DNA of 64,000 nucleotides, from NCBI GenBank assembly GCA_905221605.1, contig CAJNDS010002159.1, forward strand, positions 372,001-436,000. The letters are read 5' to 3'. Each line of letters starts with the position of its first letter. The first letter of the stretch is position 1. This DNA is from Symbiodinium natans. Taxonomy: Eukaryota > Sar > Dinophyceae > Suessiales > Symbiodiniaceae. The notes under the pieces were generated by a model. The model had not been told where the DNA came from, ran no database searches, and saw nothing but the letters and a program-made list of their open reading frames with translations. Below, piece after piece: positions 22,826 to 35,603 of the stretch. The position numbers and the translations under genes were made by a program.

Positions 22826-24444
22826 GTAGGTCGGTTGAGGTTTGCATTAGTTTGTCGAGGAGTTTTAAGATCTCCACATCCGGCAGCTCCTTCAAGAAGA
22901 GGGCTCTTTGGCTTTAGGGTTTAGGGTATTTAGGGTTTAGGGTTTAGGGTTTAGGGTTTAGGGTTTAGGGTTTAGGGTTTAGGGTTTAGGATCTTCGCAG
23001 GTTTTCTTCAAGTTGCTCCTGCCCCAGCCCCAGGCCTGCCAAGACTAGAAGCTGAAACAAGCGCAGCCCTGAACCCAGCAACCCCAAGATTCCCCAGTTT
23101 AGGGTTTAGGGTTTAGGGTTAGGGTTTAGGGTTTAGGGTTTAGGGTTTAGGGTTTAGGGTTTAGGGTTTAGGGTTTAGGGTTTAGGGTTTAGGGTTTAGG
23201 GTTTAGGGGCCCAACAGCCGAAAGCCCGAAGTCCTCAGAGAAGGCCACTTCTTCATCCTCCTTGCTCTGGAGCTGATGTGCGAGGCTCCATGTCCTTGCA
23301 CTTGAGGGCTTACAAGCACTAGGGTGTGGCAGGCTATGGGATGAACCAAGGCCCTGGACCCTGGTGTAGGGTTAGGGTTTAGGGTTTAGGGTTTAGGGTT
23401 TAGGGTTTAGGGTTTAGGGTTTAGGGTTTAGGGTTTAGGGTTTAGGGTTTAGGGTTTAGGGTGTTCTAGGCCTTAGGGCTACACCCGAAAGCCCTGAACC
23501 CTCAAAGCAGCTTCGACAGCGCTTTCATTGGGAAGATGCGTTAGGGCCAGGTATATGCTTGGGGAAGAAGCCGCGCCTCGAAGCCAAACCCCCTAAGGCA
23601 ATCCCCGGGGGTATAATAGGGGCGGGGGGGGGGGGGGCACTATAATCCCTATTAAGGACTGTTAATCCAGTACGAATGAAGCCACGAGGTGCAAAACTTC
23701 CGGTCCCGTTGGCACTTCCGAACGGCGGAGGATCTGGTGCCTGAGTCGCAAGATGATTTTGTTTTTGTTGGGGGAGGGGCGGGGAGGGGTTTTTTGACTA
23801 TTTGCCTAAGAACCCCAAAATAAGAAAGAATCATAATCCCCGTATCACCCTTCATAAGCAAGAACCTTGTATAGTTTTTCGTTGTTCTTAAGCAATTAGT
23901 CGTGGGTTGGGTAGAAGCTTTCAGGGCGTTCTTGGGTTGGGAACAGATTGGCTTGAAGGCTGTCGGGCCAAGGAGCCACGGGTTTCTCATGCTCATGACG
24001 CTAACGATGCAGCTGCACATTCATGGCACAAAGTCTGCTTATGGGTTTAATGTTAACCTCGTATTCTTGAACCCCCTGATATTAAAGTGCGCCAGGGGTC
24101 CCGGCCGCAATAATCAAGCCCTGGGAATAAAGTACGCCAAGTCGGGGCTGGTTTTTTTTGGGGGAGTTTGATTGAAGGGGGGCTCTAAGGAAAGGAATCC
24201 TTATTCAAAGGGGCCCTACTCTATTTGGGGGGGTTTGATTGAAGGGGGGGGGTTTATTATTACGAGGTCAACATTAGGGTTTAGGGTTTCGGGTTTAGGG
24301 AACACAAAACCCTTTAATTTTAGCGTGCATTCCAAGGGCTCTGGTTCAGAGCCATTTTCGGGCCCCTGAACCTAAAAGCCCGTCTCGAAACCTTTCAAAA
24401 CCAAAGGCACTAAACCTGAAACCCTAAACCCTAAACCCTAAACC

Positions 24445-24490
<46 letters not shown>

Positions 24491-27059
24491 ACCCTAAACC
24501 CTAAACCCTAAACCCAAACCCTAAACCCTAAACCCCTTAACCCCTTAACCCCTTAAACCCTAAGCAGGGTAGGATTTAGGGTTGAGGGCCCTTTTGGGCA
24601 CCCTAAACCCCAAACCACGAAAACGAAGACCTTGAAGTGACCCATTGTCCGAGCTATATCGGAAGCTCTTTTGGGTTTAGGGTTTAGGGTTTAGGGTTTG
24701 GAGGGGTTTAGGGTTTAGGGCTCAGGGCTCAGGGCGGCCCTCAAATCTAAACCAGAAACCCCAAACCCTAAACCCTGAACCCTAAACCCTAAACCCTAAA
24801 CCCTAAACCCTGAACCCTCAAACCCTCATCATCCCTTCATCCCTGCTTCTCAGCCGAGGTTCGTTTCGGCTTGTGTCTGAACGACAGGCCTGCCTTGAAT
24901 CTCCACTACTTGCTTAAGAACCCCTATTCTTCCTTATAGTGGGTATTCAGGGATTAATCTTTACTATTTTGCTTAAGCACCCCTATTCTTCCTGATAGTG
25001 GGCAATAAGGGATTAATCGCTACTTTTTGCTTCAGAACCCCCTTCCCAAAAGATCAAAAAAACTCTTCCTTATAAGGGGACTACTGTTTGCTTCAGAACC
25101 CCTCCCCGCCCCTGGCTGCAAAAGATAAAAATTAATTCTTCCTAATGAGGGGAGTGACGGGGTTCTTCTCACTTTCTCTTTGGTAACCCCCACAAAAGAT
25201 GAGAACATATTCTTCCTGAAAAGGGGAATACAAGGGGGGCATTCTCTTGTCTCCATGCGTCCCTGCTCCTACTATAAGCCTGAAGGTTGTATTCGGGCCA
25301 TGCGCCCTGTACTTTTTGTTCCGAAACCTTGAACCCAAAACCCCATAAAGCCCACACAGGCCGAGCAATCTAAGGTTGGAACCGTGGGTCCCTTACCCCT
25401 CTTTCTGGGGATCCGAAGATTCGGCCCTTATTTTACATAGTGCATGTCAGCGTTATGAACAAGGGACCAAAGTTAAGGGCCCCATACCTGGAACCCTAGA
25501 AACAAGCTAGTTGCCCTAAACCCTAACCCTAAACCCTAAACCCTAAACCCTAGCGTACAAATCCCTCAAAGTTTGTGGAAGGCGAGTCGAGTGGCGCAAG
25601 CAGCGGGACGATCGCAGCTGGACAGCGCTGATTCTTATATCCACAGGGTTAGGGTTTAGGGTTTAGGGTTTCGGGTTTAGGGTTTAGGGTTTATAGGTTT
25701 AGGGTTTAGGGTTAAGAGTTTAGGGCTTGTAAAGTGCACAGGCCGCTGCAGTTTTGTGCTTTGGGGTTTAGGGTTTAATTAGGGTTCCAAGAAATCCAAG
25801 ACTTACGGCATGCTGGTGCTTCGCCTGCGGTTTCGAGTTTAGGGTACCCTAAACCCAAAACCCTAAATCCGAAACCCTAAACCCTAAGGGAATGTTCGGG
25901 GGGTACCGCGTGGGGGCCAGGTTTGCGGACTGCGTCACCCCTTACGAAGCGGGCATTTAGGCTTCAGGATGTGGGGCTGTTCGGGTTTAGGGTTTAGGGT
26001 TTAGGGTTTAGGGCACGCTGCAGTTAATAAACATCTCCGTGTGCCGGAGGCATGTGAAAGGTGGGCGGCGATGTCAACGTGGATTTAGAGCATTTTTGCT
26101 GGGCCTAAGCCCTAGGCCTTAAACCCTAAACCCTAAACCCTAAACCCTGGGTCCTGTGTGTACGCGGTGGAGTTTGCAGAGGGCGCGACATCTCCATGAG
26201 CAGCAAGCGTGGTGGTTGCCCGACCTATCTTCCACTTCACTTACTCTGGGTTTCGGAGTACTATGCTTTAATAGGTTTTTGGTTCTGGGTTCCTATTCAT
26301 TGTAACTGCTTCTACCTAGAAAGTATATACATCTGTTCTGGGGTCTTCTCCACAGTAGGGTAGTTCTTTGAAATTAGGGTCCCTTTCGGGGTCCGTCTCG
26401 TAAGGGTGCCAGACTATAGCAGTAGAAGAAGAAGTAATGGTAGTAGTAGTCGTCGTCGTCGCGGTGGTGGTGGTGGTGTCAACCGAGGCAACAACGCCCC
26501 TTTACCTGGCTGGCCTGCCCAAGGCGTTGAAGAGGTGCGAGCCCGTAGAAGCCTTAGGGGCTTGGAGCTTATTTCTGGGTTCTCCCCAAACCCTGTATTC
26601 TGAAGCCTACACGTGCACTTGACTTTTAAGATTGCTGGGCAGGCTAGCGTAAGGATGCTTTAAGATTCAGGGCTTTTGTCTTGAGAAGAAAAGGCAGATT
26701 ATCCCCATATCCTGTTTTTTGTAGACTAGCAACGCCACTATCGTCATCATCATCCATAATTCAAAGGCTGGGGTGTGGGTTTGGGGTGGGGTGCCGGCCC
26801 GGTTTATGGCATTCAGGGCTCTGGACGCCGTCTTGAACGTAAAGTTCTCCTAGGGAGTGGGAATATTGCGGAACGTTTTGCTAACCCTAAACGCTGAAAC
26901 CTAAAACCCTGAACCCTATCTTCTTGATCTGGATGACCAACGGACTCTTCTTGGCTGGTTTGGCCCAATCTACAAATTTGTTGTTCCCTTAAGTCAAAGC
27001 TGGTGTGAAATCTCTGCGTGAGTTTGTGGAGACGTGGAGACCGTGAGCCATATTGCAAT
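22826..27059. other. Repeat-rich stretch upstream of the ankyrin gene
   Basis: Telomere-like blocks (22916-22990, 23096-23207, 23361-23463, 24420-24560 with CCCTCAA variants, 24673-24725, 24765-24820, 25515-25550, 25650-25715, 25985-26010), a partial family B element (23610-23660), a series of similar ACCCC..CTTCCT..AGGGG blocks (24900-25230), and trinucleotide runs (about 26425-26480). No gene is supported. The 200 bp before 27060 are free of telomere repeat and may hold the ankyrin promoter, but I see no recognisable motif. Confidence 0.55.
23096..23207 (+). repeat. (TTTAGGG)n array, about 16 units
   Basis: Nearly perfect heptamer array; a second one of similar size lies at 23361-23463. 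Confidence 0.96.
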
Positions 27060-30000
27060 ATGCTGAATGTTTGGTCAATCTCTGGTCAACTGGTTCTTGC
27101 GCTACCTGCAGAGAAGCTGACGGACGTGTGGGGCTTGAAGCGGCGCCTAAGCTCGGTGTGTGGCGCCGGATGCTTTCAGCAGCGGCGGCTTGCTTTTCTT
27201 AGTAGAGTAGGTAACCTTTAAGGTTAGTATATTCCCCTTATACTCCCAAGGGTTAACCTTTAAAACGCTACTGGACAAGCAAGTTATGCATCAGGGGTTT
27301 AGGGTTTAGGGCTTCATTAGGCTTTTGACAGCGTGTTGGGCCTCCCCATGAAGTCTTAGGGTTTAGGGTTTTGGGCTTAATTAGGCTTTTGACGTCGTGT
27401 TGGTGTGGGGCTGTGAAGTCTGAGCTTATGCTTCGCGACTGTTGGGGAAGTAAGGTTGATGCATCAGGGACAAGACCTAGCCGATGATGCGCTGTTGGGA
27501 TTTCCTGCGGATGTGCAACTGGTCAAAGTGCCCTTCGTGGAATCTTCATCGGCCCAGAACTTTGAACTGTTCCTAGGACCCAGAGTAGGCCCTGTTCGGA
27601 TTTTCGGTTCACTGAAAAGCCAATTTTCGCCGCAAACCCTAAACCCTTAACCTAAACCCTAAATCCCCTTTTTCTTTCTAGGTTACTCTTTGGGCCTAGG
27701 TTCAGCCACGTCGGAAGAGGCGCCGTTGCCAAGGTTGAAGAGATACTGGGGCGCCCCCATGATCCCAACATGCGTGATTCGGACGGCCAGCAACTTTTAC
27801 ATTACGCAATTGCATGTGGCAACATGCACATTCTGCAGTTGGTGTTGGATGCTGGTGCTGATACTCACTCGGCTGATGCGAAGGGCCGAACATCCATCCA
27901 CCACGCAGCGGAACATCAGAACCCAGAAATTACACGCCTGCTTTTGCAGGCTGGGTCTTATCGTTACCGTTTGTTACTATCTTCTTATCTTAGACAACCC
28001 TAAACCCTAAACCCTGAACCCTAAACCCTAAACCTCAATTAAGTTGTTGCATCATTCTGTCACAGCTTCTCCAGGAGGGAGTCGACAAGGACATGCTTGA
28101 CAAAGCCGGCCGATCGGCGCTGCACCTGGCAGCGCTCTACGGCAACTTACACGTGGTACGTGTTTCTTGGTTTAGGGGGCTTAGGGTTTAGGACTTAGGG
28201 TTGGTTCAGGGTTCAAAGTTTATAGGGTTTATAGAGTTTGGGGTTTAGGGTTTAGGGTTCAGGGTTTTCAGGGTTTAGGGTTTAGGGTTTAGGGTTTAGG
28301 GTTTGTCGTGGTAGTTTTTTTTGGTCCAAGAACCCCTTGACGTGTTAGTTATTGTCACTGGGCTGCCAAGGTTTTGCTCGCAGCGGGGAGTGACCCCAAC
28401 TTGCTGGATTACGCAGGCCAGTCACTAGGTAGGCCCTTGGGACATTTTATATTTTCCCTGGGTTTAGTCGGATCATATCCCAAACCCTAAACCCTAAACC
28501 CTAAACCCTAAACCTTTTTCTTCAGAGGGTTTTAGGGGCCATCCCAGGTCAACACTCCACTGCGCGGCTGCGGGCGGTGACAGTGAGGTCCTCCGCTTGT
28601 TGATTGAAGCGGGGGCTGACAAGGCCTTGGCAGCCCAGTGGGTGGCTTTAGGGTTTAGGGTTTAGGGTTTAGGGTTTAGGGTTAGGGTTTAGGGTTTAGG
28701 GTTTAGGGTCTAGGGTAGCCCCGTGGTACACTTTTCCCTTCTTTGGGGGTTCAAGGTTCCCTTCGAAAGTCGCCAACCCAAAAGGGGTGCCCTTATTAGT
28801 ACGACGTGGTTGTGGGGCTACCAAGAAGGACTTGCTGGACCATGCTGGGCAGTCTTTGCTCCAGCTCGCTGCCTGGCGCGGCGCTGTTGAAATTGTTCGC
28901 TTGCTGCTGGAGTCTGGCGCTGATGCGAAGTTGCTGGACAGGGCTGGCAAGTCTGCGCTCCAAGGTTGCATAGAGAGCAGCTCCGTACGCAACCGGGCGT
29001 CGGCTGTGGACATCATTCGCATGCTGCTGGCTGCAGGGGCTGACAAGGACTTGCTGGACCGTGCCGGTCAGTCATTGCTCCATCTCGCTGCGCGGCATGG
29101 CAGCACAGCCCAAGTTGTTCGCTTGCTGCTGGAGGCTGGGGTTGACGTGAACTTGGCTGATGTTGAGGGAAGGTCCGCACTACATCGCGCAGCAGAAGCT
29201 GGCAACAAAGAAGTCATGGCCTTGCTCCTGGATTTTGGGGCCGAAACGGACTCCCTTGACGTTTCCGGCCAGTCACCGCTTCACTGTGCGGCCAGCAGCC
29301 CTGCGAGAGCTGCAGAAGGTGTGAGCTTGCTGTTGGAATCGCGTGCCAGCCAGGATTTGGTTGATAACCAGGGCCAATCAGCCCTCCACCTCGCTGCCTC
29401 CGTTGGCACGGAATCAAGATCTGCTCAGCTACTAGTAGAAGCTGGGTCTAACAAGGCCCTGGCAGACAAGCATGGCCAGACAGCGCTTCATCATGCTGCG
29501 CGTGGCTGCAGGGAAGGCTGTGATGGCCACCTTGACGTAGCAGCTTCGAGGGCGAGAATGCGTGCCGACGGGACGCTGAATCCAGCTGGGATGTATCGTA
29601 ATTCCAGAGTCCTGGAGATGGAGCTGGCTCCTCAACACCGGCATGATGGCCGACGAGAAATTGTTCGCTGTCTTTTGCAGGCTGGCGCCGATGAGAGTGC
29701 CCTTGACAACGACGGCCGCTCAGCACTCCACTACGCAGCAAGAAACTTGGTGGCCCAGTGGGCCCAGTGGTACCCTTTTGCCCCTGTTTTTGGTTCTAGG
29801 TTGCCTTCTAAAGTATAACCAACCCTAAAACAGGGTTACCCTTATCATAACGTTCTTACTGGGCTACGAAGGACATCGCGGAGTTGAAGCTGTTCGCTTG
29901 CTGCTGGAGGCCAGGACGGACATTCGCTTGCTTGACCGAGATGGAAGATCAGTGCTTCGTCACGCTCTTGAAGGCAAGAACCAAGAAGTTGTGCAAGTGT

Positions 30001-30080
30001 TGGTGGAGGCAGGAGCTAATGATCATGATAATGACGAATTTGCGGGCAGACGCTTGCCTGCTTCGTGCATGTTGCCATGA
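27060..30080 (+). CDS. Ankyrin-repeat protein with ubiquitin-like N-terminus, 8 exons, complete
   Basis: Exons: 27060-27206, 27468-27568, 27700-27949, 28075-28161, 28371-28420, 28548-28623, 28829-29741, 29872-30080. They sum to 1833 nt, 610 residues plus TGA. The start is MLNVWSISGQLVLALPAEKL; this N-terminal region looks ubiquitin-like and I associate it with dinoflagellate ankyrin proteins. About fourteen ankyrin repeats follow, with the usual GxTxLHxAA and LLLxAGAD cores (for example GQSLLHLAARHGS, LLLEAGVDVN). Ankyrin repeats bind other proteins; the partner is unknown. There is no signal peptide, membrane segment or second catalytic domain, so it is probably intracellular. Intron starts are GT, GT, GC, GT, GT, GC, GA; all end AG before a G. 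Four or five introns are introners of family C or H, and telomere-like repeats lie inside several. Frames agree across every junction. Confidence 0.85.
27569..27699 (+). repeat. Introner family H (intron 2 of the ankyrin gene)
   Basis: Target GTTC is present at both ends. The element starts CTAGGACCCAGAGTAGGCCC and ends TTACTCTTTGGGCCTAG, an imperfect inverted pair. Removing element plus one GTTC gives GAA CTG TTC AGC in frame. Contains a CCCTAAA tract. Confidence 0.85.
28162..28370 (+). repeat. Introner family C (intron 4 of the ankyrin gene), invaded by telomere repeat
   Basis: GTTT duplication; the left end CTTGGTTTAGGG is decayed, the right end GTCACTGGGCTGCCAAG is typical. The middle holds TTTAGGG and TTTATAGGG runs. 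The exons join as CGT GTT TTG. Confidence 0.8.
28421..28547 (+). repeat. Introner family H (intron 5 of the ankyrin gene)
   Basis: GTCA at both ends, CTAGGTAGGCCCTTGGGAC at the left, and a CCCTAAA tract inside. The join gives GGC CAG TCA ACA CTC, which restores the ankyrin repeat. Confidence 0.8.
28624..28828 (+). repeat. Introner family C (intron 6 of the ankyrin gene), invaded by telomere repeat
   Basis: AAGG duplication. CTTGGCAGCCCAGTGG at the left, GGGGCTACCAAG at the right. A TTTAGGG run (about 28648-28713) sits near the left end. The intron reads GC..AG, and the exons join as GAC AAG GAC TTG. Confidence 0.82.
29742..29871 (+). repeat. Introner family C (intron 7 of the ankyrin gene)
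   Basis: GAAA and GACA flank an element from CTTGGTGGCCCAG to ACTGGGCTACGAAG. The intron reads GA..AG. Joining gives GCA GCA AGA CAT CGC. Confidence 0.82.
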
Positions 30081-31574
30081 GTGCATCAAGGTGGCTCGCA
30101 GTCACTGGAAAACAGGCTCGTGTTTCGGAGAGACGGGACAATCCACACGTTTCGCATGCACGCAGGGTTAGTATGGCAGAGTAGAGTCTGGAACCTAAAC
30201 CCTAAACCCTAAACCCTAAACCGTAAACCCTAAACCCTAAACCCTAAACCCAGCAGCACCCCAAGATCCGATGCACAAATTTTTCGCGATGCACAGGTGC
30301 ACTTCTCCTTGCCGAACCTGACGGAGGCAGGCTGACCTGGTCCATACTGGAGCTTTAGCTTTATACTATATCCCCCTCGGGATTTTTTTGAATTTTAGAT
30401 ATTCCTTAAGAGGATATTTCGAATATTGTTTTTTTATTAAGCTTCTAAGGGGAGTATCGCATAGGAATCTAAGAGTCGCTACATAATTAGTCCCTTACTA
30501 TGGTCCCGTACCTTCTTTCAAGGGTTTTGAAGTATGGGCCCTTAGGTTTTGCAGGGTATGTAAAGCGTTGATAGACGGGATCCCCGTTTAAGGGCCCCTA
30601 AACCGTAAACCCAAAACCCTAAACCGTAAACCCTAAACCCTGTAATGGACCATGTAACTACTACTGCCCGAAGAAGGGACGGCTTCGGTCCGGAGCTTAG
30701 GGCTCGGGGGCTGAGACTGGAAGGTTTAGGGTTTAGGGCCTTTAGGGTTTAGGGTTTAGGGTTTAGGGTTTCAGGGTTTTAGGGTTTAGGGTTTCAGGGT
30801 TTAGGGTTTAGGGTTTAGGGTTTAGGGTTTAGGGTTTAGGGTTTAGGGTTGTGAGGCTAGGGTCAGGGTTCTGAGAGTTTCGGGCTTAGAGGAGGTCGCA
30901 GTCCCGTGAGTTGCAGCTGTCAGTCCACACCCCCCAGTCGTGAGGGCTTGGGGTTTCAAACGACCCCCCCCCCCCCCCCCCCCCGAAAGCATGGCGACAG
31001 TGACCTCTATATAAAAAGGTGGGCGATTGTTGTCTCGGAAGTGTCTCAAGACAACCCATATACCACCCCCAAGCCCTCTCATCGTTTCCTCTCGGCACTT
31101 GCGTCTTGCAACCTACAACCCTACGCCCCAAGCCTTACCACTGTATCTGTTGCAATGAGGCAATGAGGGGCAACAGCCTAAAGCCAGAACGTAAACTCCA
31201 TGTTGCTGCAAGGTTTAGGATTTTGGGTTTGGGGTTTTGTGGCCGGGCCCGGAAGGTCCGAAGAGAAAGAAGGCTTGCCAGTTGACTCTCCTACCTGGGG
31301 TTGTTCATCAGAGTGGGGGGGGGGGGGCAGTGTCTTTAACCCCGGAGCCCTAAACCCTAAGTCCCTCGTGAAAACCCTAAATCCTAAACCTTTTTGGCAC
31401 TCAACTCTTAGGAATCTACTGCCTGAACAGAAGGTCGGTTGCAGGGCGATTTGGGACTACTGAGGCTCCCAGACTAGTTTAGTAGGCTTTAAGGCTACCA
31501 ATTATAGGGCGATTTCCAAAACCCTGAAAACCCTGAAGCCCGCAAACCAAAATCAAAAGCAAAGTGGCAGACAG
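30081..31574. other. Gene-free stretch after the ankyrin gene
   Basis: CCCTAAA array (30195-30252), a family J element (30490-30657), a long mixed TTTAGGG tract (30724-30850) and a C homopolymer (30965-30984). No polyadenylation signal could be assigned. Confidence 0.6.
30490..30657. repeat. Inverted-repeat element, family J, interrupted by telomere repeat
   Basis: ATTAGTCCCTTACTATGGTCCC and the following GAAGTATGGGCCCTTAGG match 53990-54134. The right half is broken by a CCCTAAA tract and ends GGACCATGTAACTACT. Confidence 0.65.
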
Positions 31575-31652
31575 GAGCGCTGCCAGTTCAAGGCGGGGGA
31601 GCAGGTGCTGATCTCGCGCGGAGATCCGCTGAAAAACCGTGCGCCTTGGTGC
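31575..31652 (+). CDS. Candidate exon resembling the end of a SET domain
   Basis: After TGGCAGACAG the frame reads ERCQFKAGEQVLISRGDPLK. SET-domain lysine methyltransferases of the Rubisco-methyltransferase/SETD3 type carry a similar AGEQVxISYG segment; here Arg replaces the usual Tyr. An introner H-like end (GGACCCAGAGTAGGCCC) follows at once, as expected at an exon edge. The other SET motifs were not found nearby, so the assignment is tentative. Confidence 0.4.
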
Positions 31653-32519
31653 TCGGACCCAGAGTAGGCCCTGATTCCCTTTCTATGGGGCTTAGGGTTT
31701 AGGGCTTAAGGTTTCGGACCCCGAGTAGGCCCTTGTTCCTTTCTTTTAGAGTTTTGGTTCCCTGATAATTAAGCCCCTCGAAAAAGAGTGCATTTCTTCC
31801 TATGTTTTTCTGGGGTCTGGACCCTCTCCGAAGTCTTCCTGCGCCTAAAAACCGAACGCCTAAAACCCCAGACCTGCCGAGGTCCGAACCCCCAAAACCT
31901 AACCCCTCCTAGCCCAGTACTTCAGGCTCATACCAAGCCAGGAAGCGCCCTACTCTCACTTATTTTTTGGGGGGTTAGGGTCTAGGGTTTAGGGTTTAGG
32001 GTTTAGGGTCTGGGGTCTGGGGTCTGGGGTCTACTGTAGGGTTTGGGCTTGGGCGTTACAGTGCGTTAAGCAAAAACAGGGTTGCTTTGGAGCTGATCTT
32101 GGAAAGTTCTCTGGGTCCGGATCCCTCCATGGCCCTGCTAAGCCACAGACATTTTGAACATTTATAAGGCTCCCCTAAACCCTGAACTCATTACAGGGCT
32201 TAGGAATGGATGAGGGTTGAGGATTTGCATACGTATCTGTGTGTATGCGTGTGTATATAATATATAGAGTATACACTGAAAACCCAACACCTCAGCCCTA
32301 ACTAACCTAAGCGATGCCAGTTAACCACAGAAGCAATTAGCATGCCTCGTCGCCGACTGTATACCCTAAACCTTTTTTAATAGTCCCCAGAATTTAAGGC
32401 TCATTTAAGGCTTAGGATTTAGGATTTACGGGGGAACGTCCAAGGTGTGCGAAGCCAGCGTGCGGGAAGTCGATTTCCAAGGCCGCTGGCGGCTGAGGGT
32501 CGAATGTTTAGTTCACGTT

Positions 32520-32610
32520 CCAGGATGGGCTATGAGACCCTATTAACCCCTTAAACAGGCCCTTTATAGGGTTGATTGTGGGGATTATAAGGCCGAATAG
32601 CCCATCCTGG
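32520..32610. repeat. Short inverted-repeat element
   Basis: CCAGGATGGGCTAT faces ATAGCCCATCCTGG with perfect complementarity; CCCTATTAACCCC and GGGGATTATAAGG extend the stem imperfectly. Confidence 0.85.
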
Positions 32611-33356
32611 TTGTTTGAGACACCCTTTTTGGTTCAATTTTTTGGGTTCTCCGCCAAAGTGGTCTTACTTAAGACAGCTGTTTTTTTGGTTCAAAAGAGC
32701 TGAAGGATTGCGGAATGTCTGTTTCAGCGTTTTGACTTTAAGGTTCAGGGATCTGGGCTCAGGGCCTGGGGGATTAAAAGCGAATATAAGGGTATTCCCC
32801 TAAACCCTGACCCAAACCAGGGTTTAAGCGTTTCCAAGTTTGGGGTTTAGGGCTTAGGGTTTGGGAGCTTCGAACAGATCAAGAGCATCCAAAGCCATGC
32901 TGCCTCAGGGAGGGTGCTGCTGGAGAGCCGAACACCCCCTTGATTCACGACCTTAAACTATACTTTATATGGGGCTATATCGGGATCAATCAATTTTATT
33001 CCCCCACGGTCCCCCTATCCTAATTATTAATGCCCCTACATTTTAGTCCCTAAAGCCTAAACCCTAAACCCTTAACCCTGAACCCTAAACCCTAAACCCT
33101 AAACCCTAAACCCTAAACCCTAATTCCTAAACCCAAACCCAAAAGCCCAAACCCCAAACTCCAAACCCTAAACCCTAAACCCTACCACACCCTAAACCCT
33201 ACCACACCTATACTAAAACCCGGAGAGTAGCCTACAGCCTGCAAAAGGCCTTCGAAACCTAACCGTATATCCTAGGATGTATAAGGTCTATCCCTAAACC
33301 CTAAACCCTAAACCCTAAACCCTAAACCTTATACCCCTGAGACCCTAAACCACCAG

Positions 33357-33438
33357 GCCGTGTGATGATCGTGTCGGTGAACGGGAAGATGCCCGAGGAT
33401 CCCTGGCACGCCCGCAGATACCGCATTGACAAGCCCCT
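33357..33438 (+). CDS. Candidate exon, unknown product
   Basis: Acceptor ACCACCAG, then RVMIVSVNGKMPEDPWHARR and YRIDK. Flanked by telomere-like tracts. No family recognised. It may belong with the islands at 35974, 36784 and 37220. Confidence 0.4.
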
Positions 33439-34014
33439 TGCTGCAATAGAGAGGATTTAGGGTTTGGGGTCTCCGGGTTTAGGGTTGCTAGGAATTATTG
33501 TCTATAGGTCCCTTGCTGCAACAGAGTGGAGCTCCAGGTTGTAGGCAGGGTTTAGGGTTTGGGGTTTGGGGTTTAGGGTTTAGGGCTAGGGTTTAGGGTT
33601 TAGGGTTGATGGGATTTTAGGATGTTGGTAGGCACCTGCGATATCTTATGCTTTCTCTTGTTGGGTTTTAGAGGATCATATTGAGGACTTTTTCAGAGGG
33701 TTTAATAAGGGTCAACCAAGGGACACGCTCCCTTTTCCCCCTGAACACCAGAAAAGCGAAACCGCATCACCTTGTCTACTCCCACCGCCCTGAACCCTTT
33801 ACTTTGCAAGGGACCCGACCTGAGTAAACTCCTACTCGAGTCATATCCTACAAGCTCGCGGTCGTTTTGCAATAGGCTTGTAAGTTCCATTAGACGTACC
33901 CCATTTGCTTAGGAAAGTTTAGGGTGTATGATTTGGGGTTTAGGGTTTATAGCGTTTGCGGTTTGCTTTCCTGCCCTCCCCCTCCCCCCCCTGGCCCCCT
34001 GTCCAAAAAACAAA

Positions 34015-34116
34015 AACAAATCACAACACGCACGCACGCTCGCACGCACGCACGTACACACGCACGCACACACGCACGCACGGACCTATGCACCCACACA
34101 CACACACACACACATG
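34015..34116. repeat. ACGC/AC-rich simple repeat
   Basis: Degenerate ACGCACGC units turn into a pure AC run. Frames here give only His/Arg/Thr-rich low complexity. Confidence 0.9.
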
Positions 34117-34854
34117 CAATAAAGCTCGCCTACCCTAAACGTACTAAACCCTGAACCCTGAACCCTGAACCTTAAACTCTAAACCCTCAACCGATGCTAG
34201 TAGAAGGAAGCCATCCGCTGCACATTCAAACCCTTGACCTTCATCTTAATACAACTTGAACTCCCCATCCCTCAACCCTGCGCCTCACAATGCCTTTTGC
34301 CTAAGCCTCCCTTAGCCCTTGAAAAACCTTAAGCCCTTGTCAAAACCCTGAACACTACACCCTTATCATCCCTAAGCGCTAGAGACCTGATGAGGATCCC
34401 TGATCCCCAACAAGCCCTAAACCCGTTCTGGCCTTCGGGGTTCGACTGTCCTTCTTGTGTTTAGGCTTTAGGATTTAGGGTTAGGGCTTAGGGTTTAAGG
34501 GTCACAAGGTACGCCAACCGCACGACCTACGAACGGCAAGTGAACGCCCTGATGCAGCCGCTTTCTCAATTCTTTGCTGGGCTTTTGTTCAGATGAGGCT
34601 TGACACCTTAGACCCCCCGAAGCCTCTCAACCCTAAACCGCCTAAACCCTACAAACCCTACAAAGCCTGTGAAAGCCTATTATAAAGCCTATAATGAAGC
34701 TTAAAGCCCAAAGCATGCAAGATGAAATGTGTGAAATTCCCTAGGGCTTTCTTGCACGAAGTAGGAAGGCCCCCAAGCTACCATGCACTAACAACTCCCG
34801 GGGTGCGAGCACTGGGCTTTTGAGTTTAGGGTTTGGAGGGTTTAGGGTTTAGGC

Positions 34855-34938
34855 TAAGGGTTTAGGGTTTAGGGTTTAGGGTTTAGGGTTTAGGGTTTAG
34901 GGTTTAGGGTTTAGGGTTTAGGGTTTAGGGTTTAGGGT
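34855..34938 (+). repeat. (TTTAGGG)n array, about 12 units
   Basis: Perfect heptamer run ending in GGGTACCC. Confidence 0.96.
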
Positions 34939-35280
34939 ACCCACCCCACCCTCAAGACAGCTTTCGAGCTTAGGGATGTCGTAAGAAGCCAAAACCTACC
35001 TCTTTTGCAATTGCAGGCTGCCTAAGAATCCTGTCAGGGGTTGTATTAGAATCTGAACATACCAACATGCAGGCTCTAGGTTCTTAAGGTTCGGGGTTTA
35101 GGTGGTGATTTCCGGAAGTTTTGCGCGGTTGAAGGGCTGTAAGGGTGTTTGGGCTCCTAGAAGGGTTTATGGCCGACCTGCAGCTTAGGTTCATCATGAT
35201 GGATCGAACGAAAGTGTGTGAGATGCTGGTGGCCGCGGGGGTCGGGAAGCAGCTGATCTGCAGATTGTTCTGAATTTGGT

Positions 35281-35312
<32 letters not shown>
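35281..35312. repeat. 32-base G homopolymer
   Basis: Directly upstream is a frame reading MMDRTKVCEMLVAAGVGKQL (about 35190-35262), which is too uncertain to call as an exon. Confidence 0.9.
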
Positions 35313-35313
<1 letters not shown>

Positions 35314-35536
35314 TTCTTCTAATTCTTAGTATAATTTAATCCCATGTAATTCTTATTATAATTTAATCCCATGTCCCCGAAACTGAGCCCTACTCGCACG
35401 TCCAAGAGCGAAGGTCAAGTGAAGGCTTTTGCTGGCGTCCAACGTAGCCAGGCTCATAGCTTCTTTCCATCCTAAACCCTAAACCCTAAACTTTGGGTTT
35501 AGGGTTTAAGGTTTAGGTTTAAACTCACTTTGTAGG

Positions 35537-35603
35537 CTTGGTAGCCCAGTACCCCAAAAAAGGGTGCCCTTATCATACGATGGTTACTGGCGGGCTACCT
35601 TGG
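35537..35603. repeat. Introner family C, short internally deleted copy
   Basis: CTTGGTAGCCCAGTACC at the left and GGTTACTGGCGGGCTACC at the right; the usual middle is missing, leaving only 67 bp. Confidence 0.7.
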